Part shown: piece by piece, positions 35,001 to 43,378 of the stretch
Position numbering within the stretch: position 1 is the first letter of the stretch
Layout of the letters: each line of letters opens with the position of its first letter
Assembly: GCF_035989285.1 (NCBI RefSeq)
Contig: NZ_CP108513.1
Coordinates: forward strand, 4,278,001-4,342,000
Reading direction: 5' to 3'
DNA: 64,000 nt
Origin: Streptomyces sp. NBC_01235
GTDB lineage: Bacteria > Actinomycetota > Actinomycetes > Streptomycetales > Streptomycetaceae
The notes under the pieces: generated by a model
What the model saw: only the letters and a program-made list of their open reading frames with translations
Told to the model about the DNA's origin: nothing
Database searches by the model: none
Position numbers and translations under genes: made by a program

Positions 35001-35733
35001 GCCGGATGGTGCGCAGACGGCCCGCGAAGAGCCGGCGGCCGACCTCACGCAGTTTGCCCGTCTCCTGGTCCTCCTGCCCGAAGCCCTTCACCACGCGGAC
35101 GCCGCTGACGGCGCCGTCGACCACGCCCGCGACCGCCGCCGCCTGGGCCTGGGCGTACCAGGTGGCCGGGTGCAGCTTCGTACGGCTGCGCTTGGCGATG
35201 TACGCGAGGGCGGGCGCCACGGCGAGGGCGACCAGGGTGAGCGGGAGCGACAGCCACGCCATGATCACCAGGGAGATCAGGAAGAGGAGGAGGTTCCCGA
35301 TCGTCATCGGGAGCATGAAGAGCAGGCCCTGGATGAGCTGGAGGTCGCTGGTGGCGCGGCCCACGACCTGCCCGGTGGACAACTCGTCCTGGCGGCGGCC
35401 GTCGAGCCGGGTGATCGTCTCGAACATCTCGGTCCGCAGGTCGTGCTGGACGTCGAGGGCGAGGCGGCCGCCGTAGTAGCGGCGCACGTAGGTGAGCGCG
35501 TAGACGAGGAGCGCGGCGCCGAGGAGGGCGCCCGCCCAGGGGGCCATGTCACGGCTGTGGTCACCGATGACGTCGTCGATGATCACCTTGGTGGCCAGCG
35601 GGACCAGGGCCATGACGGCCATGCCGGCGAGGGAGGAGCCGAGTGCGAGGACGACGTCCGTCGGGTGGCGCCATGCGTAGCCTGCCAGGCGGTGTACCCA
35701 GCCTCGCGGTGTCTCCCCCTGCTGCGCTGCCAC
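32005..35733 (-). CDS. Fused double ABC exporter (two permease-ATPase halves in one chain)
   Basis: A 1242-residue protein, twice the usual half-transporter length. GTG at 35733 is preceded by GAAGGAAGG. The first half has a six-helix exporter membrane domain (from about residue 30) and an ATPase with GSSGSGKST near 375 and [14 protein letters not shown]. An acidic linker (residues about 590-650) leads to a second membrane domain and ATPase with GETGAGKST near 1034 and [14 protein letters not shown]. The first Walker B reads VLDDATSA (Asp after Asp instead of Glu), so that site may be weak, as in asymmetric exporters. Lipid or drug export is likely. Confidence 0.9.
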   Translation of the reverse strand: MAAQQGETPRGWVHRLAGYAWRHPTDVVLALGSSLAGMAVMALVPLATKVIIDDVIGDHSRDMAPWAGALLGAALLVYALTYVRRYYGGRLALDVQHDLRTEMFETITRLDGRRQDELSTGQVVGRATSDLQLIQGLLFMLPMTIGNLLLFLISLVIMAWLSLPLTLVALAVAPALAYIAKRSRTKLHPATWYAQAQAAAVAGVVDGAVSGVRVVKGFGQEDQETGKLREVGRRLFAGRLRTIRLNSAYTPALQAVPALGQVAMLALGGWLAVRGHITLGTFVAFSTYLAQLVGPVRMLAVVLTVGQQARAGTERVLELIDTEPSMTDGTKELPADAPATVEFDDVSFGYDADRPVLDGLTFEIRPGETLAVVGSSGSGKSTVSLLLPRFYDVTRGAVLIGGHDVRELTLDSLRAAIGLVPEDSFLFSDTVRANIAYGRPDATQDEIEAAARAAQADRFIAELPDGYDTTVGEHGLTLSGGQRQRVALARAILTDPRLLVLDDATSAVDAAVEHEIHEALKHVMQGRTTLLIAHRRSTLNLADRIAVLDAGRLADLGTHEELQERSPLYRRLLTDPDELGGVSPGHAQPVAPGEDTSVRDELDAEFDAERGVTPRLWTGDREPKDTALSGMPATPELLAQVQALPPADDTPGIDEGRAVQPEESYGLRRLLRGFGAPLLVSLGLVAVDAGTSLLLPVMIRHGIDQGVTRAALGAVWAASLLALLAVLVQWVAQTGEIRMTGRTGERVLYTLRLKIFAQLQRLGLDYYERELTGRIMTRMTTDVDALSTFLQTGLVTAFVSVVTFFGIMVALLVIDVQLALVVFATLPPLIIATYFFRKASVKAYELARERVSTVNADLQESVSGLMIVQAFRRERDGGARFAERSDSYRRARVRGQWLISIYFPFVQLLSSVAAAAVLIAGAGRVDAATLTTGALVAYLLYIDLFFAPVQQLSQVFDGYQQATVSLGRIQELLQEPTSTKSADEPLEVLSLRGEIAFEDVHFKYGSTGEPEEALTGIELTIPAGQTVAFVGETGAGKSTLVKLVARFYDPTGGRVTVDGTDLRSLDLTSYRHRLGVVPQEAYLFPGTVRDAIAYGRPDATDAEVEAAARAVGAHEMIATLDGGYLHEVAERGRNLSAGQRQLIALARAELVDPDVLLLDEATAALDLATEAQVNQATDRLAGRRTTLVVAHRLTTAARADRVVVVDHGRVVEDGTHDELLRLGGRYATLWRTFVGEDAPAVV

Positions 35734-35827
35734 GCGGGTGCCTTCCTTCGGACGACCTGATCTTCCGGAAGGCACCAACGCGCAACGGAGCGGATTTCAT
35801 CCCGCCGCAACAAAACGGCGGCGGCGG

Positions 35828-35994
35828 TCAGACACGTACCCGGAGGTAATACAAGCGGGTCGTCTGTGCCGCGTTCTGGTTGTCGTCGCTGACCAGGAGG
35901 ACCTTGAGGCGGTTCTTGTCGCGGCCCGTGATCGCCATGCCCTCGATGTTGTCCAGGAGGGGGTTCGGCTGGGGCTGCTTGGCGGTCGCTCCCA
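35828..35994 (-). pseudogene. 3' fragment of a phytase-like esterase gene, cut by the TnpB element
   Basis: The fragment encodes GATAKQPQPNPLLDNIEGMAI and ends QTTRLYYLRVRV before a stop at 35828. NPLLDNIEGM and VLLVSDDN are hallmarks of the esterase-like activity of phytase family. The gene is broken at 35994, where the TnpB element begins. The N-terminal fragment lies at 37499-37610. Joining the two across the element gives an in-frame chain of only about 92 residues, so the central several hundred residues are missing. Confidence 0.72.
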
Positions 35995-36150
35995 TTGAAT
36001 CCTCCCCTCCCCGAAGGGAGGGGATTCCTGGCTCAGGCAGCCTCCTGGAGCAGCGCTCCAGGAGGTCTTCCGCCATCGGCACCAGCCGGGTTGAGACCAG
36101 CCCGGACGAGCATCACGCGTGCGGAGTTCTTGTCCCGTGGAGACACGGCT
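35995..36150 (-). ncRNA. Predicted guide (omega/reRNA) region at the right end of element 1
   Basis: TnpB guide RNAs of this family cover the 3' end of tnpB and the right end of the element. Here an 11-bp hairpin (CCTCCTGGAGC with GCTCCAGGAGG, 36041-36065) lies inside the last tnpB codons and an 8-bp hairpin (36004-36023) lies at the element end. The guide would begin at 35994 and read into the phytase-like fragment (TGGGAGCGACCGCC). The 5' limit is a guess. Confidence 0.5.
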
Positions 36151-37253
36151 CCGCACACGGCGCAGGTGTATGTGCGCTCACCCAGCGGCAAGCGATGCTT
36201 GGCTCTCGCATCGCAGTGCGCGCAGTCCATCGTGGTGTGCGCGGGGTGTACGAGGCGGATGTCCCGCCCGTGCTTGCGTCCCATCTCGATCAGAGCGGCC
36301 TTGGTAGCGCCGATGGCGGCGTCAGCGGCCTTGCGGGCCATGGTGCTCTTGGCCAGGAACTTTGGACGAAAGTCCTCGACAGCGACGGCATCGTGGTCGC
36401 GGACCACCTTCTTGGCCCACTTACGGCCGGTGTCCTCACGCTGCCTGGCGACCTTCTTGTACGCCTTCGCCCGCAGTTTCTTCGCCTCGCGGTAGCTCTT
36501 CGATGCCGGTTGTCCCTTCTTCGGCCTGCGGCGGGCCATCATCCGGTCGTACCGGGCCAGCTTCGCCCGGGCCTTCCTGCCGTGCCCAGCGTGCGGCAGG
36601 TCGTGCGTGTCGGATGTGGTGGTCGCGGTCTCCTTCACGCCCCAGTCGATACCGAGTACGCGACCGGTCTGCGGCAGCCGCTGCACCTCGGCAGGGACAA
36701 CGAACGAGCAGTACCAGTGCCCCAGGCTGTCCTGGCACAGGCGCACCGAGGACGGCTCAGCCGGCAGTTCCCGCGACCACACCACCGTCACCACGATGCC
36801 CCCGGCCAGGTGCAGCCGGCCGTCCTTCAATCGGAACCCGCGCTTCGTGTAGTTGAGGGTCGGCAGTGCCTCGCGCTTGGATTTCCACTTCGGCATCCCA
36901 GCCCGGCGCGCCATGGGCAGGCGTTCGCGGATGTCCTTGTGCGCCTTGGCACGTGAGCGGCCGAAGTCGCGGATGACCTGCTGCTGGGGAACCGACGAGC
37001 CCTCACGCAGCCACGGCGTACGCGCGCGGGCTTCGGTCAGCATCCTGTCGAGCAGCGCCGGGCCACACGTGGCCTTCCGGCCGGTCGACTTGTTGAGCAG
37101 GTGTACGGCCCTGGACTTGGCGACACATTCGTTCCACACCCAGCGGCACCGGTCCCACTCCGCCGCCAGGGCGGTGCGAGCAGTGGACGACACGCGCAGC
37201 CGGTAGGTGTACCGGGCGTGCCCGCCCTCCGCAGCCGCCCCCACCTGCGCCAT
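36033..37253 (-). CDS. tnpB: RNA-guided nuclease TnpB (element 1)
   Basis: A 406-residue TnpB. The three RuvC acidic residues are all present: VLGIDWGVKET (Asp), VAVEDFRPKF (Glu) and SPRDKNSARV (Asp). The zinc ribbon is CAHC ... CAVC. The N-terminus has the usual YTYRLRVSSTARTALAAEWDRCRWVWNECV. With its end-encoded RNA such a protein cuts DNA next to a short target motif and helps retain the element. It appears intact. It shares little beyond motifs with the second TnpB at 53458. Confidence 0.9.
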   Translation of the reverse strand: MAQVGAAAEGGHARYTYRLRVSSTARTALAAEWDRCRWVWNECVAKSRAVHLLNKSTGRKATCGPALLDRMLTEARARTPWLREGSSVPQQQVIRDFGRSRAKAHKDIRERLPMARRAGMPKWKSKREALPTLNYTKRGFRLKDGRLHLAGGIVVTVVWSRELPAEPSSVRLCQDSLGHWYCSFVVPAEVQRLPQTGRVLGIDWGVKETATTTSDTHDLPHAGHGRKARAKLARYDRMMARRRPKKGQPASKSYREAKKLRAKAYKKVARQREDTGRKWAKKVVRDHDAVAVEDFRPKFLAKSTMARKAADAAIGATKAALIEMGRKHGRDIRLVHPAHTTMDCAHCDARAKHRLPLGERTYTCAVCGAVSPRDKNSARVMLVRAGLNPAGADGGRPPGALLQEAA

Positions 37254-37498
37254 TTCGCCCCCTCACGGCCCCGGCCGGGACACTGTGTCGTCCCGAACCC
37301 TCCGAAGGACCGTATGTACGACAGCAGCACAAACGCACCCCAATCCCACGGCCACCACCCCGACCAGCGATCACAGGCACACACGTTCGCATCACCTCGG
37401 CGATGACGACCGCGGTACGGGCGCTCCGCGCCCTGAACCGGATGCGGCGACGCTCCGTCTCGCGACACCCGGATGCGATTCCTCCCCGCAAGAACCAG

Positions 37499-37610
37499 GT
37501 GAACAGGCGTTGCTCGTGGCCGGGTTGGCGCTGGCGGGCCCGGCGGCGGTGAGAGTGGCGGCCGCCGCCAGGCCGGCGGTGAGGGTGGCGAGTACGGTTC
37601 GCAGGCGCAT
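37499..37610 (-). pseudogene. 5' fragment of the phytase-like esterase gene
   Basis: From ATG 37610 the fragment encodes a signal peptide (MRLRTVLATLTAGLAAAATL through GPASA) and then NPATSNACS, the start seen in secreted phytase-like esterases. It runs into element 1 at 37498. The 3' fragment is at 35828-35994. Confidence 0.68.
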
Positions 37611-37685
37611 GGCCGTCACCGTAGGACGGGCCGGTGACGGCCGGTAGGACTGCTCGTCAAAGATCGCCCGACGCGGCCACGACGG

Positions 37686-38540
37686 CTAGGACGCCGCGAG
37701 GTCCTTGTGGATGACCTTGGCGACGCCCTGGATGGTCGCGATGCCGTAGTTCATCGTGCTGTTGCCGTGGGTGAGGACGGTCATGGAGTAGTCGTGGCCG
37801 CCGCCCTTGAAGGTGCCGACGCTGTGCACCCGCCAGCCGTACGTGGCGCGCGACAGCCAGCCGTTCTTGACGTGCCAGGTGACGCCGGCGGGCCGCCCGT
37901 AGGGCGTGCCCCAGCGCTGGGAGGAGATGACCTGGCCCATCAGTTGGTTGACGTAGGCGCGCGAGCCGTCGGTGAGGACCGCGTTCTTGGCGGTGAGCAG
38001 GTTCAGCAGCTTCTGCTCGTCGGTGACGGTGATCTGGGTCAGGCCCCAGTAGCCGTTCGCGCCCGGCTTGGTCTGGGTCATCCTGGCGGCCGCCAGGAAG
38101 TTCTTGATCTTCGTCGGGCCGAGCTGCTTCCACAGGGTGGAGGTGGAGGCGTTGTCCGACTTGGTGATCATGGCAGTGGCGAGGGACTTCTCACGGCTGG
38201 TGAGGGCCCGGTGCGTCTTCTGCGCGTCCCACAGCAGCGCGGAGAGGACGGTGACCTTGACGACGCTGGCCGAGTCGTAGGCGGTGGAGGCGCGCAGGGT
38301 GCAGGTGGTGTTGGTGCTGCGGTCGTAGAGGCCGACGGCGATCGTGCCCTTGCGGCCCACGAGCGCGGCGGTGATGTCCTTCTTCAGCTTGGCCGCGAGT
38401 CCGGCCCTGGCCGACGTACAGCTGACGGTCGGCGTCGCGGCCGCGGCGGGCGCGGCGGCGGCCACGCCGGTCATGAGGATGCCGGTGCCCAGAGCCGTGG
38501 CGACCAGTCCTCTCCTGCGTCTGGAAGTCCGGTGAGTCAT
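37686..38540 (-). CDS. Exported class A beta-lactamase-related serine hydrolase
   Basis: A 284-residue protein with a twin-arginine-rich signal (THRTSRRRRGLVATALG, cleavage after about residue 36). It carries Ser92-Val-Val-Lys95, Ser128-Asp129-Asn130 and Lys225-Asn226-Gly227, the three active-site elements of class A beta-lactamases and related penicillin-interacting enzymes. The usual Omega-loop Glu166 motif is not evident. It may therefore be a peptidoglycan-related hydrolase or a weak lactamase. ATG 38540 is chosen over an upstream in-frame start at 38561. Confidence 0.82.
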   Translation of the reverse strand: MTHRTSRRRRGLVATALGTGILMTGVAAAAPAAAATPTVSCTSARAGLAAKLKKDITAALVGRKGTIAVGLYDRSTNTTCTLRASTAYDSASVVKVTVLSALLWDAQKTHRALTSREKSLATAMITKSDNASTSTLWKQLGPTKIKNFLAAARMTQTKPGANGYWGLTQITVTDEQKLLNLLTAKNAVLTDGSRAYVNQLMGQVISSQRWGTPYGRPAGVTWHVKNGWLSRATYGWRVHSVGTFKGGGHDYSMTVLTHGNSTMNYGIATIQGVAKVIHKDLAAS

Positions 38541-38632
38541 GCCACGTTGACTCACACACACGTCCGAAAGTTGTACTCATGTTCCCCGCGCCGAAGTTCA
38601 TGACACGCCGGGGCGGCGGGCATGCATGCGGC

Positions 38633-38998
38633 ATGCCGACCGAGACACCGAACGGACATTTCACGGCAGGGCAGTTGCGTGCCGCCCTGTGGGTTCTGCT
38701 CCGCCTCGCCGTTCCCGAAGCGAAGGCGCCCGACGTGAAGGGGTTCCGCGGGAAGAAGGTGCCCACCAGACTCCTGAGCGACGGTCTGAGGACCTTGATG
38801 GAGAATTTCCTGCTCGCGAGGCGTCGCGGAGGGGACGGCTGGAAGGCGGCCGTCGAGGTGTTCCAGGAGATACCGGGCTTCTTGCAGGCGGATCTGCCCG
38901 GTTCGACGATGGGTCTCGGCGAGGAGACGACCTTCATCGCCGGATACGACAAGCAACTCGCCGATTACAGGGAAAGGTTCGGTCCGCTTCTGGAGTGA
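38633..38998 (+). CDS. Hypothetical protein
   Basis: About 121 residues from ATG 38633; an in-frame ATG at 38579 would add 18 residues. The sequence is mixed helical (FTAGQLRAALWVLLRLAVPE, LLSDGLRTLMENFLLARRRG, YDKQLADYRERFGPLLE) with no signal peptide. Codon use supports coding but the composition is less GC-rich than its neighbours. No family was recognised. It is divergent from the beta-lactamase-like gene. Confidence 0.58.
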   Translation: MPTETPNGHFTAGQLRAALWVLLRLAVPEAKAPDVKGFRGKKVPTRLLSDGLRTLMENFLLARRRGGDGWKAAVEVFQEIPGFLQADLPGSTMGLGEETTFIAGYDKQLADYRERFGPLLE

Positions 38999-39086
38999 TC
39001 GGTCTCTTACCGACCTCTCATCCAGTCACAGGTTGCCCCCAGGTGGAGCACAGGCCCCGCTCATCGGGCGTCCGCATCGTGCAGTG

Positions 39087-41444
39087 GTGACATCTGCCAC
39101 CGATCCCCTCCCCCACCCGACCGTGCCCCCGGCCGTACCCCCGGCCGTGTCCCCCGACTGGGCGCCGCCGACGACCTCCGAGACGGTCCCCGCGGCGCCC
39201 CCGCCGGACAAGGCGCCGCGCTGGTCGCTCCCCGCGCTGATCGCGATCATGGTCCTGGCGGCGGTGCTCTACTCCTGGAACCTGTCGTCCAACAGCCTCA
39301 ACAGCTTCTACAGCGCCGCCATTTACAGCGGTACGAAGAGCTGGGAGGCGTGGTTCTTCGGCTCGCTCGACGCCGGGAACTTCATCACCGTCGACAAGCC
39401 GCCGTTCGCGCTCATGATCATGGGCCTGTCCTGCCGGATCTTCGGTTTCGGCACCTGGCAGATGATGGCGCCGGAGGTCGCGGCGGCGCTGGGCACGATC
39501 TGGATCCTGCACTCGTCCGTGAAGCGGGTGTTCGGGCACGTGGCCGCCGTCATCGCGGCGCTGGTCCTCGCGCTGACGCCGATCACGGTCGCCATCAACC
39601 GGGACAACAACCCCGACACCCTCCTCGTCCTGCTGATGGTCGGCGGCGCGGCCCTCGCCCTGCGCGCCACGCGCGACGAGAAGCTGCTGCCGCTCATCGG
39701 CTCCGCGGTGTGCTTCGGGCTCGCCTTCAACACCAAGATGCTCCAGGGCTACATCGCCCTGCCCGCCGTCTTCGCCGTGTACGTGTACGCGTCGAGGCTG
39801 GGGTGGAAGAAGAAGGCCGTCAACCTGGCGCTCGCGGCCGTGGCGCTCGCCGTCTCCAGCTTCTGGTGGGCGACGGCCGTGTCCCTGGTGCCCGCCGACG
39901 ACCGCCCCTACATCGGCGGTTCGACCGACGGCAGCGCCTGGGACCTGATCATGGGCTACAACGGCCTGGGCCGGGTCCTCGGCGGCGAGGGCAACGGCGG
40001 GGGCGGGGGCGGCGGGGGCGGCACCTTCGCCGGGACCGCGGGCATCGGCCGGATGTTCAACGACATCCTCGGCGGCCAGATCTCCTGGCTGATCCCCTTC
40101 GCGGGCATCGCGCTCGTCGCCGGCCTCGTGCTGTGCGGCCGCGCCCCGCGCACCGACCTCACCCGCGCCGCGCTGGTCCTGTGGGGCGGCTGGCTGGTGC
40201 TGCACTACCTGACCTTCGCCATGGCCGAGGGCACCATGCACCCGTACTACACGACCGCGCTCGCCCCGGGCATCGCGGCGCTGTGCGGTGGCGGCGGCGT
40301 CATGCTGTGGCGCGCCTTCCGCGGCGGTGACGCCCGCTGGTCGTGGGTGCTGCCCGCGGGGCTCGCGGTCACCGGCGTCTGGGCGATCGTGCTGCTGCGC
40401 CGGGCCACCGGCTGGAACACCTGGCTGTGGCCGGTGATCGGCGTGGTCATGGTCCTCGCGATCGTGGGCCTGTTCGTCCTGCGGTCCGCGAGCTCCGGCA
40501 CCAGGGTCCGGCTGCTCGGTGTGTCCGTCGCCGCGGCGATCGTGGCGGCCCTGGCGGGTCCGACGGCGTACGCGGCCTCGCCGGCCTTCGGCTCCTCCGG
40601 GGGCATGATGGGCGGCACCAACCCCACCGCGGGCCCCTCCACCGGGGGCGGCATGGGCGGTCCCGGCGGAGGCGGCCGGGGCGGCATGGGCGGCGGCCCC
40701 GGCGGCCAGATGCCCGGTGGCACGCAGCAAGGCGGTACGCAGCAGGGCGGCCAGGCGAACGGCGAGTTCCCCGGCGGAGGCGGCAACGGCCAGACGACGC
40801 CGGGCGGCGGCGCTCCGAGCGGCGCGCCGAACGGCCAGGACGGCCAGGACGGCCAACAGGGCGGCACGAACGGGGAGTTCCCCGGCGGCGGCACTCAGGG
40901 CGGCGGCGAGAACGGCACGGCTCCGGGCGGGACCGGCGGCGCACCCGGCGGGACCGGCGGAGGCGGCGGCATGGGCGGCGGCGGTATGGGCGGCGCCGAC
41001 AGCGAGCTCGTCTCGTACCTGGAGAAGCACCAGGACGGCGCCAAGTGGCTGATCGCGGTGTCCAACTCGCAGAGCGCGGGCCAGATGATCCTCAGCACCG
41101 GCAAGCCCGTCATCTCGATGTTCGGCTTCACCGGCTCCGACAACGCGATGACGCTTGCCAAGCTCAAGGAACTGGTGAAGAAGGGCGAGCTGCACTACAT
41201 CCAGCTCGGCAGCGGCGGCGGTCCGGGCGGCGGCAACAACAGCCTCCTCTCCGAGATCACCACCTGGGTGCAGAAGAACGGGACGGCGGTGAAGGAGAGC
41301 GAGTACAGCAAGAGCACGTCCTCGAGCTCCGAGTCCGGGTCCACCTCCCAGTCCGGGACCGAGACCGAGTCCGGGAGTTCCTCCCAGTCCAGCACCTCCA
41401 CCACGTCCACCGTCTACCGTCTGGACGCCTCGGACGTGAGCTGA
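39087..41444 (+). CDS. GT39/ArnT-type membrane glycosyltransferase (YkcB-like)
   Basis: About 785 residues; the start is uncertain (GTG at 39087 or 39084, TTG at 39033). After a Pro-rich N-terminus there are about eleven membrane segments. The first extracytoplasmic loop has the GT-C pattern (SWEAWFFGSLDAGNFITVDKPPF). Residues about 500-640 are extremely Gly-rich ([20 protein letters not shown] and similar). A C-terminal domain follows (SELVSYLEKHQDGAKWLIAV through YIQLG), as in YkcA/YkcB proteins, then a Ser/Thr-rich tail. It probably moves sugar from a polyprenyl-phosphate donor to an exported acceptor. Confidence 0.82.
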   Translation: MTSATDPLPHPTVPPAVPPAVSPDWAPPTTSETVPAAPPPDKAPRWSLPALIAIMVLAAVLYSWNLSSNSLNSFYSAAIYSGTKSWEAWFFGSLDAGNFITVDKPPFALMIMGLSCRIFGFGTWQMMAPEVAAALGTIWILHSSVKRVFGHVAAVIAALVLALTPITVAINRDNNPDTLLVLLMVGGAALALRATRDEKLLPLIGSAVCFGLAFNTKMLQGYIALPAVFAVYVYASRLGWKKKAVNLALAAVALAVSSFWWATAVSLVPADDRPYIGGSTDGSAWDLIMGYNGLGRVLGGEGNGGGGGGGGGTFAGTAGIGRMFNDILGGQISWLIPFAGIALVAGLVLCGRAPRTDLTRAALVLWGGWLVLHYLTFAMAEGTMHPYYTTALAPGIAALCGGGGVMLWRAFRGGDARWSWVLPAGLAVTGVWAIVLLRRATGWNTWLWPVIGVVMVLAIVGLFVLRSASSGTRVRLLGVSVAAAIVAALAGPTAYAASPAFGSSGGMMGGTNPTAGPSTGGGMGGPGGGGRGGMGGGPGGQMPGGTQQGGTQQGGQANGEFPGGGGNGQTTPGGGAPSGAPNGQDGQDGQQGGTNGEFPGGGTQGGGENGTAPGGTGGAPGGTGGGGGMGGGGMGGADSELVSYLEKHQDGAKWLIAVSNSQSAGQMILSTGKPVISMFGFTGSDNAMTLAKLKELVKKGELHYIQLGSGGGPGGGNNSLLSEITTWVQKNGTAVKESEYSKSTSSSSESGSTSQSGTETESGSSSQSSTSTTSTVYRLDASDVS

Positions 41445-41470
41445 CCCGCACGCCGACCGGCACAGCACCA

Positions 41471-41500
41471 ACGGCCCCCGACTCTCCTGTCGGGGGCCGT
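41471..41500 (+). terminator. Hairpin terminator after the glycosyltransferase gene
   Basis: ACGGCCCCCGAC at 41471-41482 pairs perfectly with GTCGGGGGCCGT at 41489-41500, with a six-base loop, followed by TCCCGTTTCC. Confidence 0.8.
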
Positions 41501-41521
41501 TCCCGTTTCCGTCTCCGCATG

Positions 41522-41645
41522 TCAACTCGCGTAGACAAAGGGCAGTTTGCCGGTTCCCGTCATCTGATCGACATGTCAGATTCATTGCCATGACCGCATG
41601 TGCATGTCACTCTCCCGATTGCCGCCTCCAATCAACCCGCGTAGA
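41522..41645. promoter_or_regulatory. Pair of direct repeats upstream of the endonuclease gene
   Basis: TCAACTCGCGTAGA (41522-41535) and TCAACCCGCGTAGA (41632-41645) differ by one base and are 110 bases apart. The second ends 13 bases before the ATG at 41659. They may be regulator sites for the nuclease gene; the binding protein is unknown. Confidence 0.5.
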
Positions 41646-41658
41646 TCGGACACCCCAC

Positions 41659-42465
41659 ATGCTGGCGACACGCATACGCCGATGGAAGTCGGTGGCGCTT
41701 GCCACCACTGCCGTCCTGGTCGGCCTCACCGCGCCCGCGCTCACGGCGACCCCCGCCGCCGCGACCACGACGGCGTACGACTCGACGTACTACAAGAACG
41801 CGGTCGGCAAGACGGGTACGAGCCTGAAGTCGTCCCTGCACACGATCATCAGCGCCAACGTCTCGAAGATCTCGTACTCCGCGGTCTGGAACGCGCTGAA
41901 GGTCACCGACCAGGACCCGAACAACAGCAGCAACGTGATCCTGCTGTACAGCGGTGTCTCGCGCAGCAAGTCCCTCAACGGCGGCGACGTCGGCGACTGG
42001 AACCGCGAGCACGTGTGGGCCAAGTCGCACGGCGACTTCGGCGAGGTGACCGGTCCCGGCACGGACCTGCACCACCTGCGGCCCGCGGACGTGACGGTCA
42101 ACAGCATCCGCGGCAACAAGGACTTCGACAACGGCGGCAGCACGGTCTCGGGCGGCGGCGGCAGCCTCACCGACTCCGACTCCTTCGAGCCGCGCGACGC
42201 CGACAAGGGCGACGTGGCCCGCATGATCCTCTACATGGCGGTCCGCTACGACGGCGGCGACGGCTTCGCCGACCTGGAGCCCAACGAGAAGGTCAACAAC
42301 GGCAGCGACCCGTACATGGGCAAGCTCTCCGTCCTCAAGGCATGGAACGACGAGGACCCGCCGAGCGCCTTCGAGGAGAACCGCAACCAGGTCATCTACG
42401 ACACCTACCAGCACAACCGCAACCCGTTCATCGACCACCCGGAGTGGGTCGAGGCGATCTGGTAG
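41659..42465 (+). CDS. Secreted endonuclease I-family nuclease (HNH/beta-beta-alpha metal)
   Basis: A 268-residue exported protein. The signal peptide (TRIRRWKSVALATTAVLVGL, ending ATPAAA) precedes a mature nuclease. The active-site pattern DWNREHVWAKSHGD (His about residue 117) and GTDLHHLRPADVTVNSIRGN are those of EndA/endonuclease I enzymes, and NRNPFIDHPEWVEAIW is the characteristic C-terminus. It digests DNA outside the cell for nutrient or phosphate recovery. ATG 41659 gives the complete signal peptide. Confidence 0.9.
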   Translation: MLATRIRRWKSVALATTAVLVGLTAPALTATPAAATTTAYDSTYYKNAVGKTGTSLKSSLHTIISANVSKISYSAVWNALKVTDQDPNNSSNVILLYSGVSRSKSLNGGDVGDWNREHVWAKSHGDFGEVTGPGTDLHHLRPADVTVNSIRGNKDFDNGGSTVSGGGGSLTDSDSFEPRDADKGDVARMILYMAVRYDGGDGFADLEPNEKVNNGSDPYMGKLSVLKAWNDEDPPSAFEENRNQVIYDTYQHNRNPFIDHPEWVEAIW

Positions 42466-42498
42466 CACGCGGCACAGCCGTCACCACAGGCACAAGCA

Positions 42499-42532
42499 CA
42501 GGGCCCTCCCGGAACTCCCGGAAGGGCCCTGC
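42499..42532. terminator. Bidirectional hairpin terminator between convergent genes
   Basis: CAGGGCCCTCCCGG pairs with CCGGAAGGGCCCTG (one mismatch) around a short loop, between the endonuclease stop at 42465 and the convergent gene ending at 42565. Confidence 0.7.
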
Positions 42533-42564
42533 GTCGTTCGGTACGCGTTCGGTCCGTGCCCCGC

Positions 42565-43047
42565 TCAGCGCCGGGCGAGGCCCAGCCGGGCCACGTCGTC
42601 GTGGCGGCGGCACATCTCCTCGACCCGGGCCCCGACGAAGGCAAGCGCCTCGTCGAGGCCGAGGCCGTCGGCCCGCTGCCGGTACGGGACATGCACCCCG
42701 GCCGGCCACTCTCCCATGTCCCGCTCCAGGTCGAGCCGGACGAACGCCTCCACCGCGATCCCCGCCTCCGTGAAGGCGAGGGTCACGGCGAGGCGGTACT
42801 CGCTCGGCTCCTGGTCCCGGGTCAGGTCCATCCACGTGATGCCATGGTCGAGCATCACCTGCGGTGCGCCGTGAACGACATCGAGCCGTACCTGCGGGCT
42901 GAGTGTCGAATCGCCGTCGTCCCCGGAATCGTCCCCGGAATCGCCGCCGAAGTCGCACGCCAGGTAGGAGCCGAGCATGAACGCGTCGAGCTGCTTCTGG
43001 AACCGGTCCAACGACAGCAGGAGTCCGGCGAACCGCTGCTCGACCAC
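42565..43047 (-). CDS. Small protein downstream of the RHS toxin, second immunity candidate
   Basis: About 160 residues from GTG 43047. It is acidic (a DFGGDSGDDSGDDGD run near residue 33) with LSPQVRLDVVHGAPQVMLDHGITWMDL and AVTLAFTEAGIAVEAFVRLDLE strands. It starts seven bases after the preceding small gene and is in the same unit as the RHS gene. Small acidic genes directly after polymorphic toxins are often immunity proteins or remnants of earlier ones. No family recognised. Confidence 0.65.
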   Translation of the reverse strand: MVEQRFAGLLLSLDRFQKQLDAFMLGSYLACDFGGDSGDDSGDDGDSTLSPQVRLDVVHGAPQVMLDHGITWMDLTRDQEPSEYRLAVTLAFTEAGIAVEAFVRLDLERDMGEWPAGVHVPYRQRADGLGLDEALAFVGARVEEMCRRHDDVARLGLARR

Positions 43048-43054
43048 CAGGAGC

Positions 43055-43378
43055 TCACCCTTCGTCGTCGTCCTGCAAGTACCACCCGCGCCCGACCATG
43101 CGATCCTTCAGCCGCTCCACCTGTTCGGCAGGCGGCTTTCGGACGGACAGGGCCGCTGCCGCGTGGTTGCGCGCCACATGCCGGTCGAGCCCGAAGGCGG
43201 CCTCCACCACCACGCCGAGGTTCCGCTCCGACAGCAGGTCGGAGAGGATCACGAGCAACGGACCGAAGTCCGTGTCGTCCTCTCGGACCCCAGCGGGAAA
43301 CACCAGTCGCAGCTGGTCGACCACTTCGGCGAGATGAGGTTCCAGGTCTGCCATTTCGCTGATCATTTTCCGATCCAT
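43055..43378 (-). CDS. Small protein overlapping the RHS toxin end, likely immunity protein
   Basis: A 107-residue protein from ATG 43378; other in-frame ATGs lie at 43366 and 43354. It overlaps the RHS stop by up to 16 bases, the position of a cognate immunity gene. The sequence is helical and acidic at the end (HLAEVVDQLRLVFPAG, LLVILSDLLSERNLGVVVEA, GWYLQDDDEG). It has no signal peptide, consistent with a cytoplasmic antidote to a nuclease domain. No family recognised; role from context. Confidence 0.68.
   Translation of the reverse strand: MDRKMISEMADLEPHLAEVVDQLRLVFPAGVREDDTDFGPLLVILSDLLSERNLGVVVEAAFGLDRHVARNHAAAALSVRKPPAEQVERLKDRMVGRGWYLQDDDEG

Larger units (their letters stand above)
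35995..37498 (-). mobile_element. IS200/IS605-type element carrying only tnpB (element 1)
   Basis: The proposed right end is at 35995 and the left end at 37498, about 1.5 kb. On the minus strand it starts CTGGTTCTTGCGG with a small hairpin (TGCG...CGCA) and ends GGGGAGGATTCAA after an 8-bp hairpin (36004-36023). The same end patterns occur in element 2. No transposase TnpA is present, so movement would need one in trans. No target duplication is seen, as expected for this family. Confidence 0.75.

Noticed and set aside
32086..35760. 1224-residue plus-strand open frame
   Set aside because: It is a shadow of the fused ABC exporter, whose two ATPase and membrane domains are clear on the minus strand.
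37254..37498. A missing TnpA transposase in the left end of element 1
   Set aside because: No open frame with an HUH motif and catalytic Tyr was found there; the element appears to be tnpB-only.
39018..41591. 857-residue minus-strand open frame rich in Ala, Gly and Arg
   Set aside because: It is antisense to the GT39 gene; the apparent repeats mirror the Gly-rich segment of the real protein.
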